Origin: Psoroptes ovis
Lineage: Eukaryota > Arthropoda > Arachnida > Sarcoptiformes > Psoroptidae
Reading direction: 5' to 3'
Assembly: GCA_002943765.1 (NCBI GenBank)
Contig: PQWQ01000033.1
Coordinates: forward strand, 191,001-255,000
DNA length: 64,000 nt
Shown here: piece by piece, positions 46,847 through 58,890 of the stretch
Numbering within the stretch: the first letter of the stretch is position 1
Layout: each line of letters begins with the position of its first letter
Position numbers and translations under genes: made by a program
The notes under the pieces: generated by a model
Told to the model about the DNA's origin: nothing
Databases searched by the model: none
What the model saw: only the letters and a program-made list of their open reading frames with translations

Positions 46847-48221
46847 TTTGCCCTTAGTTCACAAAAAACAGCTGATTGAAGACAATGTCTTCAGGGAATA
46901 ACTCGAATAAAATGTCTTAAAGACGTACCAGCGAGGTACTCTTGGGATTCCGAAGAAAAATTCCCGAGTCTAAAATATGAGATCTTCAACGATGTTTTCT
47001 GAGTAATTTGGTCGATTAATTTGGCTGCTTTAATTAATCGATTTCGAATCGTTGTTGTTCATAACATGTACACGAACCATGGATCGAACATATTTATTGA
47101 TTGTTAATTGATTTGATTGATTGTAACACTTTTTATGGAACAAATTAAAATGAATAAAATTAATTCCAATTCATTTGTGGCCCTCGAAAGTTCATGCTTT
47201 TCCCCGTGGTGGTGTAAACAAACAAATAAACAAATTACGAAAAATATCTGCGTTGTTTGTTTATTTATTTATTTGTTTTTGTTTATATTTAATTTGGTCA
47301 TTCTATTTCTACCTGACCAAAGCTAGCACTGTCGAAATAGCATTTTCAAAATTCGAAAATTTGCAAAATTTGAAATTTTCAAAAATTCTCCACAATCAAA
47401 GCTCGCAATTTGACCTTTGAACTAAATCAATCAAGGAATACTATCACTACTGATGATGATCACAAATTATCTTTATTAAATTAACTAAAATTAATTGAAA
47501 ATTATTGGAAAAACAAATAATAATTCAATGGAATCGAATACAATCGTTGAAGTCGAAGGCATTCATTCATTGAATATTTCAATATCTTGGAATTGTCTTC
47601 ATATGTTTTTGTATTTGGTGTTCAAAGGATTCAATGGATTCGAATGTATTTTGTAATTATGTTCATTACAATTGGTAAAAATTGATGATTGGTTAAGATT
47701 CGTTTAAAATAATTAATCTAAGCACTGGATCAGTTAAATTCCTAAAAAATGTGTATTTGAGAATAATCTAAAATATTCTAAGGCTAGAGATACGTGATTG
47801 ATTTGAATTTTTATTTTAAATATTTGAAAAAATTGATTAATTCATTCATTGTGAACACGTGTTCAATGTTTCAATTGTGTTGATTTCAATCGTTTGTTCA
47901 GGAAAATTGTGTCGTTTGATTGGTTTATTTTGATTGAAAATATTAAGAAAATTGGTCACTTTTAGTCATCGTTTGTGTGTCAGTGTCATTGATTGATTGA
48001 TTGGTTGTCGATATAAGTTCATTAATTGGTTACAAGGTTTTAAGTTTTTATTTCGTAGTTTTAAAGTTGATTTTCGTAATTTTGAATGAAATTTCATACG
48101 GTAAAATTACGAAATTCAATTTGAAAACTACGAATCAAAACTTTTAACCCTGTAATTTGATTGGTCGATTAATTTGTTTTGAGAACATCTGATTCGAATT
48201 TGAATTTGAAGGGTTAAAGGT
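46847..48221. other. Intergenic region UBR3/ABCH
   Basis: Upstream of UBR3 and downstream of ABCH. Contains one family 2 element (48033-48152) and no family 1 element. The small open frames at 47117-47420 have no recognisable domain. Nothing else supported. Confidence 0.5.
48033..48152. mobile_element. Family 2 inverted-repeat element, short form
   Basis: 120 bp, CAAGGTTTTAAG to TTTTAACCCTG, flanked by TA on both sides (48031-48032, 48153-48154). Downstream of the ABCH stop. Confidence 0.85.
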
Positions 48222-51200
48222 TTATGTATATTTTTTGAATATAAATGCAGCAGCAACTAGATACACGATGATCCAACCCCATGTAGCTATGAAACCTAGT
48301 GTTACTTCGAAAAATTCAACACCCCAACCCCTGGATAGTATGAAACGCATCGATTCAACCGGTAGGGTTTGCGGTAAAAATGCCGCCAGTGATGCCATCC
48401 AATCAGGCATCGATTGAATTGGCCAAAATATACCGCCCAACATAATCGTAGGGAAAAATGAACCCATACCCAACATGGCAGCCGATACTTCATCAGCACA
48501 TAATGATGATATGAATAAGCCAAACATGACACCAGCGACACCTGTTTACAAAAGGGTAATTTAAAGGTTAAGTTAATGATCATTGAATGATTCGAATCAA
48601 TTAAATCAAAGTGAATACCTTGGAAAAATGTCAACGAAAATACCCAAATCATTGGTCCACGTGATGGCACTTTGAATATGTAAAATGTTGTGGCCAACAT
48701 AAATACTTCTTGTATGGTCAATACAATCGTTTGAGTCATAATATGTGATATAAGAAATTCGAATGAATTAACACCGGCGACCAGTGATCGTTCGAGTAGA
48801 CCATCTTTACGTTCAAGTACTAGCGACAAAGCTGTCAACGCTGTTGTTGCATAATAAGCAATCAATATAATGACACCGGGTGCCATAAATTCAGTCATCG
48901 AAGGATTTACGGTGCCATAAATTACTTTTTCAATCGTGATTGGTAGTGTTACGGTTGCAGGATTATAGCCAAGTATTGATAGATAATCTTGTGCAAATGA
49001 TTGAAATGCAAGGAAAAATGTACGTAACAGTACGAAACCAATTACTTGATTTGACATGTCTAAATATAGCTTGATGTTCGATGATTCGATTGTTTCATTA
49101 TCTGCTTTGCCAGCCTATTATTAACCAAAAGAAATTAACCAAATGACAAATCATATCGATTAGGCCGTCCGAAAAGTTCATTCGGCTTAATCGCAATAGA
49201 ATTGCTCACCGAAAATCGGCAATAACTTTTCGGACAACCTAAAATATAATTTAATAATAACTTACCATTATTCTTCGTTGATTCAATGATGCTGAATAAT
49301 TGTGTGAAAAATGAAGCGCAGCCCATGCTTTACCATCTACGACGGCTTGTCTTGCTTCTTCCAGTGAATTATATGGTACTTGTACAACAATTTCCGGATT
49401 AACAAATGACAGGTATTCTGCACTGAGACCAGGTGGATCTTCAGCATTATAAACAGCGACCGGAATATTTTTCGGATCTTGCCCAATACAAATACAAAAC
49501 AGTGCAATTTGAATGGATGGAAGGAAGAAATAGAACAGTAATATGGGAACGTTTCGTTTCAAACGTATTGAATTCTTAATAAACAGGGCCATCACCCGAT
49601 TCAAATCGAACATTCGCCGACGTTCACCTTGAACACTGATTTGATTTTGTAATTGTGCCAAATCACTGTTTGAACCACGTTCCGAAAATGACATTCGTGG
49701 ACTTTGTGTCGAAGGTGTTGCACGTGCCGATACATCTTTGAATGATGTTGACATTGGAATCAGAAGGTTACCACCTCCACTATTTGGTGCAAGACTAATG
49801 GGGCTAATTTTGGCAACATTCGTATCATCATTAATATTATTATTAATTTCAGAATCATTTTTCTCCGACGTAACCACTGTGACCATTGGTAATGTATTAT
49901 TATCATCTTTACGAATAGTTTGTATTTGAACATCACTCTTTTCTTCATTATAGGCGACAATATCGGTTGTTTTAACACTTTCAGGTATTTGTGCTGAATC
50001 CAATTGACATAATTTCAAAAATACTGCTTCTAATGTTGGTAGACCATGTCTGATTAATAATTCTTCGGGATTCGATTGCACCAGCAATCGGCCAAAACGC
50101 ATTAACCCTACAGTTTCAGCTGTTCTAGCTTCTTCAATATAATGAGTGGTGATAATGACTGTGAGGCCATCTTCACGACATAATGCATCTAAATGTTCCC
50201 AGATAGCTTTACGTAGTACAGGATCAACACCTACTGTTGGTTCATCTAATATCAAGAGTGGTGGACGATGTACTAGAGCCGATGCTAGCGATACACGACG
50301 TTGTTGTCCACCGGATAATTGTGATACCAGACGATTTTTTTCAGGTAAATGCAATAGTGATATCAGGAATTTGGTTCGAGCTTTAATATCTTTGGCTGAC
50401 ATTCGATATAATTGACCAAAATATCTTAGTGTTTCTTTGATGGTGAAATCTGGGAATAATGCCAATTCTTGTGGCATATAACCAACACCGGGGCCAGGTA
50501 CGGGGCTAAATTCAGACCCCGGTTCTTGACCAAACACTCGGATGACACCGGATTGTGGTTGTAGACGACCTAGTACACATCTTAGAAGTGTTGTTTTACC
50601 TATTTATTTTCAGGCGATTGATTCAAATCAAATAGAAATAAATAGATTAATTAAATTCAAAATTTGAAATACAGGGTTTCAAGTTTTAATTTGGAGTTTT
50701 AAAATTGAATTTCGTTATTACACGGTTCAAAATTACGTTTAAAACTACGAAAATCAACTTGAAAACTACGAATTAAAACTTGAAACCCTGTATCAATACA
50801 TTTCGACAAGTAAATAGCAGATACACAGAGGCAGAAAACTATGTCAAATATTAGAATCAATTGTCATCATATAATTATATCTTCGATAATTTAGATTATC
50901 ATTAATTATATTTTCAGACCAAATAAAATTATTAAACTTGTAACACTTTTTCCATTTATGTTAATAAAAACTAATACAAATATCTTTATATATTAGGTTG
51001 TCCGGAAATTTCTGGCTGATTTTCATGAGCAACTCTATCGGATTAATCGGAATAAACTTTTCGGACAACCCTAATATAAATATTTATTCGCAATCAAAGA
51101 TGAAATATATAAGAAGATATCCTTGATATTTTTTTTTTGAAACTTGTTGCATATATTTGTATCATTGTATATACAATGAATACACTTGAAGACATGGTTT

Positions 51201-52255
51201 AAGGTTTCAAATAGAAAAAAACTTGAAAAATTGAAGTTTAAATGCAAAAAATAATCTTAATAATTTCAAAGATTTAATTAATGAAATAATTGCGTGTTTG
51301 TTGTCGGCTGCCTTTTTCTTTATTTGATTTGATTTTACTAAGTTTCTACGTTGAAATCTGCCAATAATAATACTGTGATTGAAACTAAGTTTATCAAATA
51401 ATGTTTCGATAAATTTAGTATGTCATTGATATATTAGATTGTCCGGAAAGTTTTGACCGATTTTCATGACCAACTTTCGATTGATTAAGCGGAATGAACT
51501 TTTCGGACAATCTAATATATTTCTCATTGTATCATTGATAATAATAATAATAAAAATACAATGATCAAGAACAATGTGATCAATGATTCATGTATACAGC
51601 GAATTATATGATTCAAGATATTCGAATTATTTTAATTTAAAAAAATAAAGATAAATGAAAATAATTGAAATGAAGATTACATACCGCAACCACTGGATCC
51701 AAGCAGGGCATAAATCTTTCCTTGTGGCACTGATACATTAATTTTTTTCAATGTTAACAATGATTTTTGACCAAAACCATATGTGAATGTAACATCACGT
51801 ACATCAACGGCAATCTTATTCGTTGATTGTAATTGATTAATTTGATTATTATTCTGTGATAAAGGTGTTATGGCTCCTGGTGTTGATTGTTGTGATGATT
51901 GATTATTGATTATCGTTGTTGAACGTTGTTCATCATCCATGATTAAACCTTTATTAACATAGACACCATTGGTGGCCAATGATGATGAATTATTGCTGTT
52001 GTTGTCGTTATTGATATTACTGGTATTATCGTTGACAACAATATTTGAAAATTTTTGATTTGTATCATTTTTAATTATTGATTTATTTGTATTATCGCTA
52101 CTGCTATTATTATTAGTACTAGGACTATTGTTATCATCATTTAATGACGTTAAACGACGAAAATGATTCAATGATGCATGCCTGTTATCATTGATGGCCA
52201 CAACATCCGCTTCATCCGATATATATGAATGATTTGTAAAAGGATTTTTTATCAT
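48222..52255 (-). CDS. ABC transporter, ABCH subfamily half-transporter
   Basis: Four exons on the minus strand: 52255-51685, 50599-49266, 49114-48619 and 48541-48222, giving about 906 residues. The nucleotide-binding domain comes first, as in ABCG/ABCH. Walker A GSSGCGKTT (186-194) is split by intron 1 after the last Gly's first base and restored on joining. The signature LSGGQQRR starts near 285; Walker B LLILDEPTVGVDP starts near 305; the H-loop is VIITTH. The GVGYMPQE and PGPG region is typical of ABCH. A linker of about 100 polar residues precedes the ABC-2 type membrane domain, with a first span at FYFFLPSIQIALFCICIG, a large extracellular loop (IPVAVYNAEDPPGLS), and later spans including FFQGVAGVMFGLFISSL and LGGIFWPIQSMPDW. 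It ends in a KKYT tail. Insect ABCH proteins are linked to cuticular lipid export; substrate is not visible. Intron 1 (1085 nt) holds two family 1 and one family 2 elements, intron 2 one family 1. Confidence 0.92.
49160..49243 (-). mobile_element. Family 1 MITE copy 33, type A
   Basis: TTAGGCCGTCCGAAAAGTT to AACTTTTCGGACAACCTAA. In the 151-nt ABCH intron 2. Confidence 0.88.
50672..50790. mobile_element. Family 2 inverted-repeat element, short form
   Basis: 119 bp with the best preserved ends: CAGGGTTTCAAGTTTTAATT and its complement AAACTTGAAACCCTG, flanked by TA at 50670-50671 and 50791-50792. In ABCH intron 1. Confidence 0.9.
50993..51074 (+). mobile_element. Family 1 MITE copy 34, type A
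   Basis: TTAGGTTGTCCGGAAATTTC to AACTTTTCGGACAACCCTAA, TA both sides. In ABCH intron 1. Confidence 0.88.
51434..51515 (+). mobile_element. Family 1 MITE copy 35, type A
   Basis: TTAGATTGTCCGGAAAGTT to AACTTTTCGGACAATCTAA, TA both sides. In ABCH intron 1. Confidence 0.88.
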
Positions 52256-52579
52256 TTTGTCGGTTTATTTCTAATTATTATTACAAAATATTAGTACAAA
52301 TATATTGGTACAAATATATATATATTTGTTGGCAAAGATTATCAATAAAAATTTTGCAATGCAATTCCAGCAAAAATCAAAAATATTCTTATGGTTATTT
52401 CAGTTTCCAATGAAATAATATTGATAATTCAATACATATTATAGTGTATTACATTACATGTAGATTTCTGTACAGAAAAAAAAACGAAAAAAAAATTCAG
52501 TAAAAATTACAATTATTTCCAATAATTAATCAATTAAAGAATCATTCAGTGTGGAAAAAATCGAATCAATCAATAATTA

Positions 52580-52660
52580 TTATGTTGTCCGTAAAGTTTT
52601 AGCCGATTTTCACGAGCAAATCCGATTGACTAAGCCGAATGAACTTTTCGGACAACATAA
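52580..52660 (+). mobile_element. Family 1 MITE copy 36, type A
   Basis: TTATGTTGTCCGTAAAGTT to AACTTTTCGGACAACATAA, TA on the right. Upstream of ABCH. Confidence 0.87.
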
Positions 52661-54883
52661 TAATTATTGATAATTAATAATTCAGATCAATGTGTTTTTG
52701 GCTGCTGCTGCTGTTGGGTGATTTCAAAATTTTAAAATTCATTCAAATACATTGAAATATACTTGATATATACGCGTGTATTTGCTGATATGTTTTGTTG
52801 GTTGATTGGTTGGAAAGTTTTTGATAATGATCACACAAACAATTGTACAAATGTCAAATATTTTGACGTTTTAGACAAAAATTTTAAATGAAAATTTACA
52901 TTTAAAAAAATTAAATGGAAAATCATTTAATTTCATGAATTGAAGAAATGTCGTTTAACAATTTGTTCATAGATTTGGTCGTTCAATAAGTTAGTTCATA
53001 CGCTCATTGGAAGCATTGTAAGCATTACAATCGATGTTTGTCGAAATTAGCCTGGAAAAACTCGGGAAAAACATGGAAAAAGCTTGGAAAATCATGGAAA
53101 ATCGACAGTAAAAATTGATTTTCACTGATTGATTCGACTGATTATTAGGGCCGATTGGGTGCTGAATAATAATAATCATTGAAAAATAATGACTTTTTTT
53201 CCGAACAATTTCGATGATTTAACAAGTGTTGATATACAGTATCGATTGAATGAATGAATGAATGAATGAGTTGTGATATAGTATCAAATGGCTTTGTTAA
53301 TATTTGTCAAATTGTCAAAAAAAAATTTGGAAAAATTTTCCAAAGATTTTTAATTGATTTAAACTTGAATCATTGATTTTTGGGGCTAAAAGTCGATAAT
53401 ACTAATGATTTGAATTGTTATTGTTATGACAAGCTGGATGTAAATGAACGAAAATGAACCGAACAAACAAACAAAAATCGAGTAAATCACAAGGGTTAAG
53501 CACAGCAAATATGGAAAAAATGGCAAAAGTAAATGACTGAATGAATGAATGAAACTTGACATAAACAAATGCCTTTTGGATTTAAACAAATGTCTTAAGA
53601 TATAAATAATGGATTCAAATGAATCAATTTTCATTTGAAAAATGTACATGAATCAATGAATATGAATAACTGAAATTTAATACTTTGTTTTCCGTGATTT
53701 TGTATGAAATATTTCGCAGTTGAAAATTGCTTAAAAATTTTCTTAGATTTTGTGAGCTGAGAAGTCTTATCACAATTTTTGGAGAAATATCGATTCAATT
53801 CACGATTGATTCGCTGAAATTCAAGGAAATTCAATGAAAATCGGTGTGATTTATGATTAATATGATGTAAAATCGATGATGATGATGATGATTATGTCGA
53901 ATCAATTCGATTAATCAATGCTTTTTTTACTGGGGGAACTAAAAAACTTTGAAATTATTTTGTTCCTTGTTCATAGGTCGATTTTCCACAAAATGAAATC
54001 CAATACCAGAAGACCGTCAGAGGACCATATGACTTGATTTGATTTGATTGATTTTGGTGGATTTGTTTGATTCAACAAGTGTCTCTTAAACTCTATCATT
54101 CACCGAAGAATTCGAATTGATGTGTATGCAATTTTTAAAGTGGAATTGAATCACATTACACACACAAATTAATATTTGAATCATATCATGTGATGATCGC
54201 TTTGCAATTCAATCAAAATATCGGTCAGGAATTATTGCAAAAAACGTTTCAATATTTGAAAATAATTCAAATTCAATGAACACTAAAATAAACTCAATAA
54301 ATACTAAAGATTAATTCAGAAACTATTCAACTTCTTAGATTTCAAAGATTTCAAATCAAAGAACTAAGCACAGTTAAATAAACTGAAATATTTAAAATTC
54401 AAAGAAAAAATTTCCAATTTGATTAGCAATATTTCGAAATGATCAAAATATAATTTTTGAAGAATCAAAATTGAATTGAATGAATTGAATTGAAACAGAA
54501 ATGAATATAATACGTGCTCGTTAGTACGTGCATTCGTTGAACGTTTGTCGAGACGAATCATTTGACGAAAATGAAATTATTTTCAATTTTCTTCTTCATT
54601 CATTCATCTTCTTATTATTTATTTTCGAAAAATACATATTTCTTATTATTTCTTCTTCTTCTTCTTATTCAGTGAAACAGTATAAATGATTTCATTACTT
54701 CTCCCGCATAGAAAATACATGGAAAATAGCAGGAAAAATAAATGTGGAAAATTCATAAAATTTTCTTCGGCATAAAATCAAATCAGAAATAAAAAATTGA
54801 GCTCAAGGGCAGTCAGTTTTACTTTTCTTCAATAATTTTGAACAACGTAAATACAACTTGTTGCATGTGTGTGTATTTATTTA

Positions 54884-55045
54884 CAAAGTTTCAAGTTTTA
54901 ATTCAGAGTTTTAAAATTAATATTCGTTGTTTTCAAGTTGATTTTCGTAGTTTTGAATACAATTTTAAATCAGTGAAATTATGAAATTCAATTCGAAAAC
55001 TACGAAAATTAATTTTAAAACTCCGAATTAAAACTTGAAAACCTG
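54884..55045. mobile_element. Family 2 inverted-repeat element, long form
   Basis: About 162 bp, CAAAGTTTCAAGTTTTAATT to AAACTTGAAAACCTG, flanked by TA at 54882-54883 and 55046-55047. Confidence 0.85.
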
Positions 55046-57402
55046 TATTTATTTAGTTATTATTGATTTATTTGCATTTGTTTAGATGTGAAGAAAGTTA
55101 GTATATTTGTGTGCTGTTTGTATTAGTATGGGCAAAGCATCCTAAAATTACACACTCACACATTTCAACTGAAATCACATATAATGAAAGAAATGGAAGA
55201 AGAAATCAATGAATTTTCAATTGAAAATCAATTATTTGTGATTTCTCTTGATTGAATCTTTATGCGATTTGAAATTTCTCTTTTTTTTGCAATTTCTTCA
55301 TCGAAAATGAATGGATATCTATCGATACAAACACACAGATACACACGCACAAACACTTGTTGATTTCGATGATTTAATGATCATTAATAAGTAATCATTA
55401 ATCATTGATAGAATAGAATTCATAATTCAGAATCGTTGAATAATATTAATTTCTTTGAATTCAAGTCAGATGATTATTGATCATTAACGCATTGTTTAAT
55501 CATAATTATCAATAATTGAATTCGGGTGCTTAAATTACAGATCAAGTGACCATAAATGATGATCAATCAATTAAATAAATTAAAAATCATAGAAATTGAA
55601 TGATGAATGTAAGATTTCAAGATTGGAAAAATAATCATTCATCATTGAAATTCCGAAATTCGGGATGACTGAAGAATTTTGATCGAATTGAATTTGAAAT
55701 TCATGAATTACTTTTTAATTTTTCTTGTTTTCAGATGATTATCACGTAATATTTTTGCAGAAAAATTGATTTCATCGATCAATTTGACCGATGAAATCAA
55801 TCAAATCAATCAAAAATAAAAAAAACACAAAAACTGAGCGTCACATGTGTCATTGGTCGTCACATTTTGATGGAAATTGGAGCAATTTTGAATTTATTTT
55901 TCACGATTAAATCTTCACAACTGAAATCAAATCGATGATGGAATTTGGCGGAATATTTGGAAAATACACAAAAACATATCGGAACGATTCATCAACAAAT
56001 ATTTGACTTGGTAAATCAATTGATTAGTCCACATTTGACAAGACAAGAAAACGAAGTTTGAAATGAAATCCGAAGTAAATATAAGAAGTTTCAAATCAAT
56101 TTCAAAGCTCGAAAAAAAAAACAAACAAACAAAACTAATCAACGATTGAACAAATGAATAAATAAATAATCCGAACGAAAACACTTACATAATACAAACA
56201 CATACATAAGAAATTACACACAAAGAAAGCGCAATTTCACTTATAAATAAAAACGAAAAACTAATCAATTGATTAGTTAATCAATTAAGTCGAAGAAATG
56301 CATTGAGAAATGATAAATGACAAACAATTTTATCATTGAAAACATCGAAATAAGCAATGATACAAATGATACGAATTGTGTTTGTGCATTTGTGCATGGA
56401 TATTCATTGCGTAACGACACATATCTCCATCATTAAAATTTTCGATTGTTTCTCTCTTGAAATTATCTCTGATATTTGCTTTGTTTCATAGAACAAATGA
56501 AGCAAATGCATCTAATACATCTAATTGATTCAAGAGACTTTCAAAAGACTTCAAGATTGCTGTGCTGCTGCTGCAGCTGTAGCTGAAGAGAAATATTCCA
56601 AAATTTTTCCGAATGAAAAAAACAAAAGAGAAATTCATAATTAACATGTGATGAAGCATTAATTGATCAATCGATTGATCGATTGATTGATTTTGATTTA
56701 GTTTCGATCGGAATTTCTACGAAGAAACTCCTCAAGAATTGAAATTTTATGACAGAATCCATGACAGATTCAAGCTATCAAATATTATAAAGAATCATTA
56801 TGGATTTGATTTTGAAAATCAATCAATCGATTTGACCAATGATTAATGGCTGTGTGATAGTTTAATGTGCGTATTTCAAGTGCATTTTCACACGTGAATG
56901 GTGAATGCAATTTCTTCTATGAGAAATAAACAAAATTTTCAATTAACAAATCAATATCATAAATCAATCAATTAGTCGAATGACTAATTGATTTATGACA
57001 TGTGATTAGAATTCAAATCATAGAAAATATACAACAACAATAAATTTCAAATATGAAATATCAAAAATTCATGCGAAATTCGAATGCAAACAACAACAAA
57101 ATTTTGTTGGTCGATTGGTTATATCGTATTGGTCATAATACAAACATAGTTGTTAATTCAAAAGATGACCGTTTATTTGTGGTGATCAATACATCAAATG
57201 ATGTATTGAAAGGATGTACGAAAGTACTGATGATGGAATGATTTAATTGATTATTATATGATCACATTTGACGTAATCAATCGATGTATGGATGAGCATC
57301 ATCCATATGCATTCATAATGAGATTTATCAAAATTGAAATTTTGAACAAATCAATCAATTTTTGGTGGTTTTTACTGACTACGTCTATTGTCCATTGTTT
57401 TA

Positions 57403-57483
57403 TTGGGCTGTCCGAAAAGTTTTTGCCGATTTTCAAATGTTTTTTCAATTAGTAAATCGGCAAAAACTTTCCGGACAACCAAA
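57403..57483. mobile_element. Family 1 MITE copy 37, palindromic type B2
   Basis: TTGGGCTGTCCGAAAAGTT with the same interior as copy 13 (TTTTCAAATGTTTTT core), TA both sides. Confidence 0.9.
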
Positions 57484-57647
57484 TATTTTATTGCCGTATT
57501 TTGTGGTATTTCATCGCATACACTGATAATGACGACATTTCAATGTCATACAAAAAAAAATTTGTCATTTAAAATTTTGCCAATCAGAAAAATTGACAAT
57601 CGATGACATGCGTATGATTTGTTCATATTTTAAATTAGAGAAAAATA

Positions 57648-57853
57648 TTAGATTGTCCGGAAAGTTCTGGCCAATTTTCATACAAGGTTTCAAGTTTTTA
57701 TTCGTAGTTTTAAAGTTGATTTTCGTAGTTTTGAATGAAAATTTCAAATTGTAAAATTACGAAATTCAATTTTAAAACTACGAATTAAAACTTTAATCCC
57801 TGTAAGAAACTCTATCGTGATTAAACGGAATTAACTTTTAGGACAACCTCAAA
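57648..57853 (+). mobile_element. Family 1 MITE copy 38, interrupted by family 2
   Basis: TTAGATTGTCCGGAAAGTTC left end and AACTTTTAGGACAACCTC right end, split by the family 2 insertion at 57683-57802. Confidence 0.9.
57683..57802. mobile_element. Family 2 element nested in a family 1 element
   Basis: 120 bp, CAAGGTTTCAAG to TTTAATCCCTG, flanked by TA at 57681-57682 and 57803-57804. Removing it with one TA rejoins TTTTCATAAGAAACTCTATC, close to the family 1 interior. Confidence 0.92.
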
Positions 57854-58056
57854 TATTTTCACATACATATTTCATTCAAAGGAATTGAAAGGAAATGTTA
57901 AGGAAATTTATGATAAAAAAGGTTAAAAATAATTGTTTTTCTATGGAATATTTCTTGCTTTAAAAAAATATTTTTTCAAGCAAAATTCAATGAAAATCCA
58001 AAGCTGATATCGCAAGAAATGAATATTTCACAAAATTCAGCTGAAAAATTGTTCAA

Positions 58057-58136
58057 TTGGGTTGTCCCATAAGTTCTTTCCGTTTTTAAAATGAAAAAAA
58101 ATTTAAAAAACAGTAAGAACTTATGGGACAACCCAA
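58057..58136. mobile_element. Family 1 MITE copy 39, type C
   Basis: TTGGGTTGTCCCATAAGTTC to GAACTTATGGGACAACCCAA with an A-rich loop, like copy 6. Confidence 0.92.
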
Positions 58137-58369
58137 TTAATTGGTCAATTTCTTTGAAATTTTCAATGATTTCAATCAATTTAGATAAGATTCCAGGCGA
58201 GAATAATTGGCCATAAGGCCCTAATTAAGGGATATTTCAGGGATAAATCATTATAACCAATCAAATTGATCATAGATTTCAAAGATTTCAAATAGATTCA
58301 ATGTGAATGAATGTCAAAAATGTCAAAAATATGATTTTTTTTCGATTAGAATCAATTGTCATATAATTA

Positions 58370-58450
58370 TTAGGTTGTCCGCAAAGTTTTTGCCGGTTAT
58401 ATCCGTAGAAAATCATTGGAAAATTGGCAAAAACTTTTCGGACAACTTAA
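58370..58450. mobile_element. Family 1 MITE copy 40, palindromic type B1
   Basis: TTAGGTTGTCCGCAAAGTT to AACTTTTCGGACAACTTAA with the core of copy 1 (AAAATCATTGGAAAAT). Confidence 0.9.
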
Positions 58451-58807
58451 TAGATTCACAAACAAACAAATTTCAAATTTGTTCCGTTCATAATTATTAT
58501 GATCACACAAATGACCACAAATGACCACGAATATTAGTGGAAAATGGAAGAAACAATGGACATATTTCAATATCAACAGGTACAAGTGCAATTTGCAGCC
58601 AAATTTCAGTTATTTTACGTGCGAGAAATGGCTGAAATTGCCGACACACACACACACTTGTTGCACGTGCTTTTGTCTATGTATGTGCGATCAAGATCTT
58701 GGCCATCTTTGATGGCCAATGGACATCTATTAAACGTCTCTTGGAGGCCTGATGATCACAGTGATGATCACAATGGAAAGTGCAGTGAAAATGATAGGAA
58801 ATTAAAC

Positions 58808-58890
58808 TTAAGGTTGTCCGGAAAGTTATGGCCGATTTTCATTGGCAACTCTATTAGGATTAAGCCGAATGAACTTTTCGGACAGCTTAA
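58808..58890 (+). mobile_element. Family 1 MITE copy 41, type A
   Basis: TAAGGTTGTCCGGAAAGTT to AACTTTTCGGACAGCTTAA. Confidence 0.87.

Noticed and set aside
57053..57241. 62-residue open frame in the gene-free region
   Set aside because: No recognisable motif, and no flanking exon with compatible splice sites was seen.
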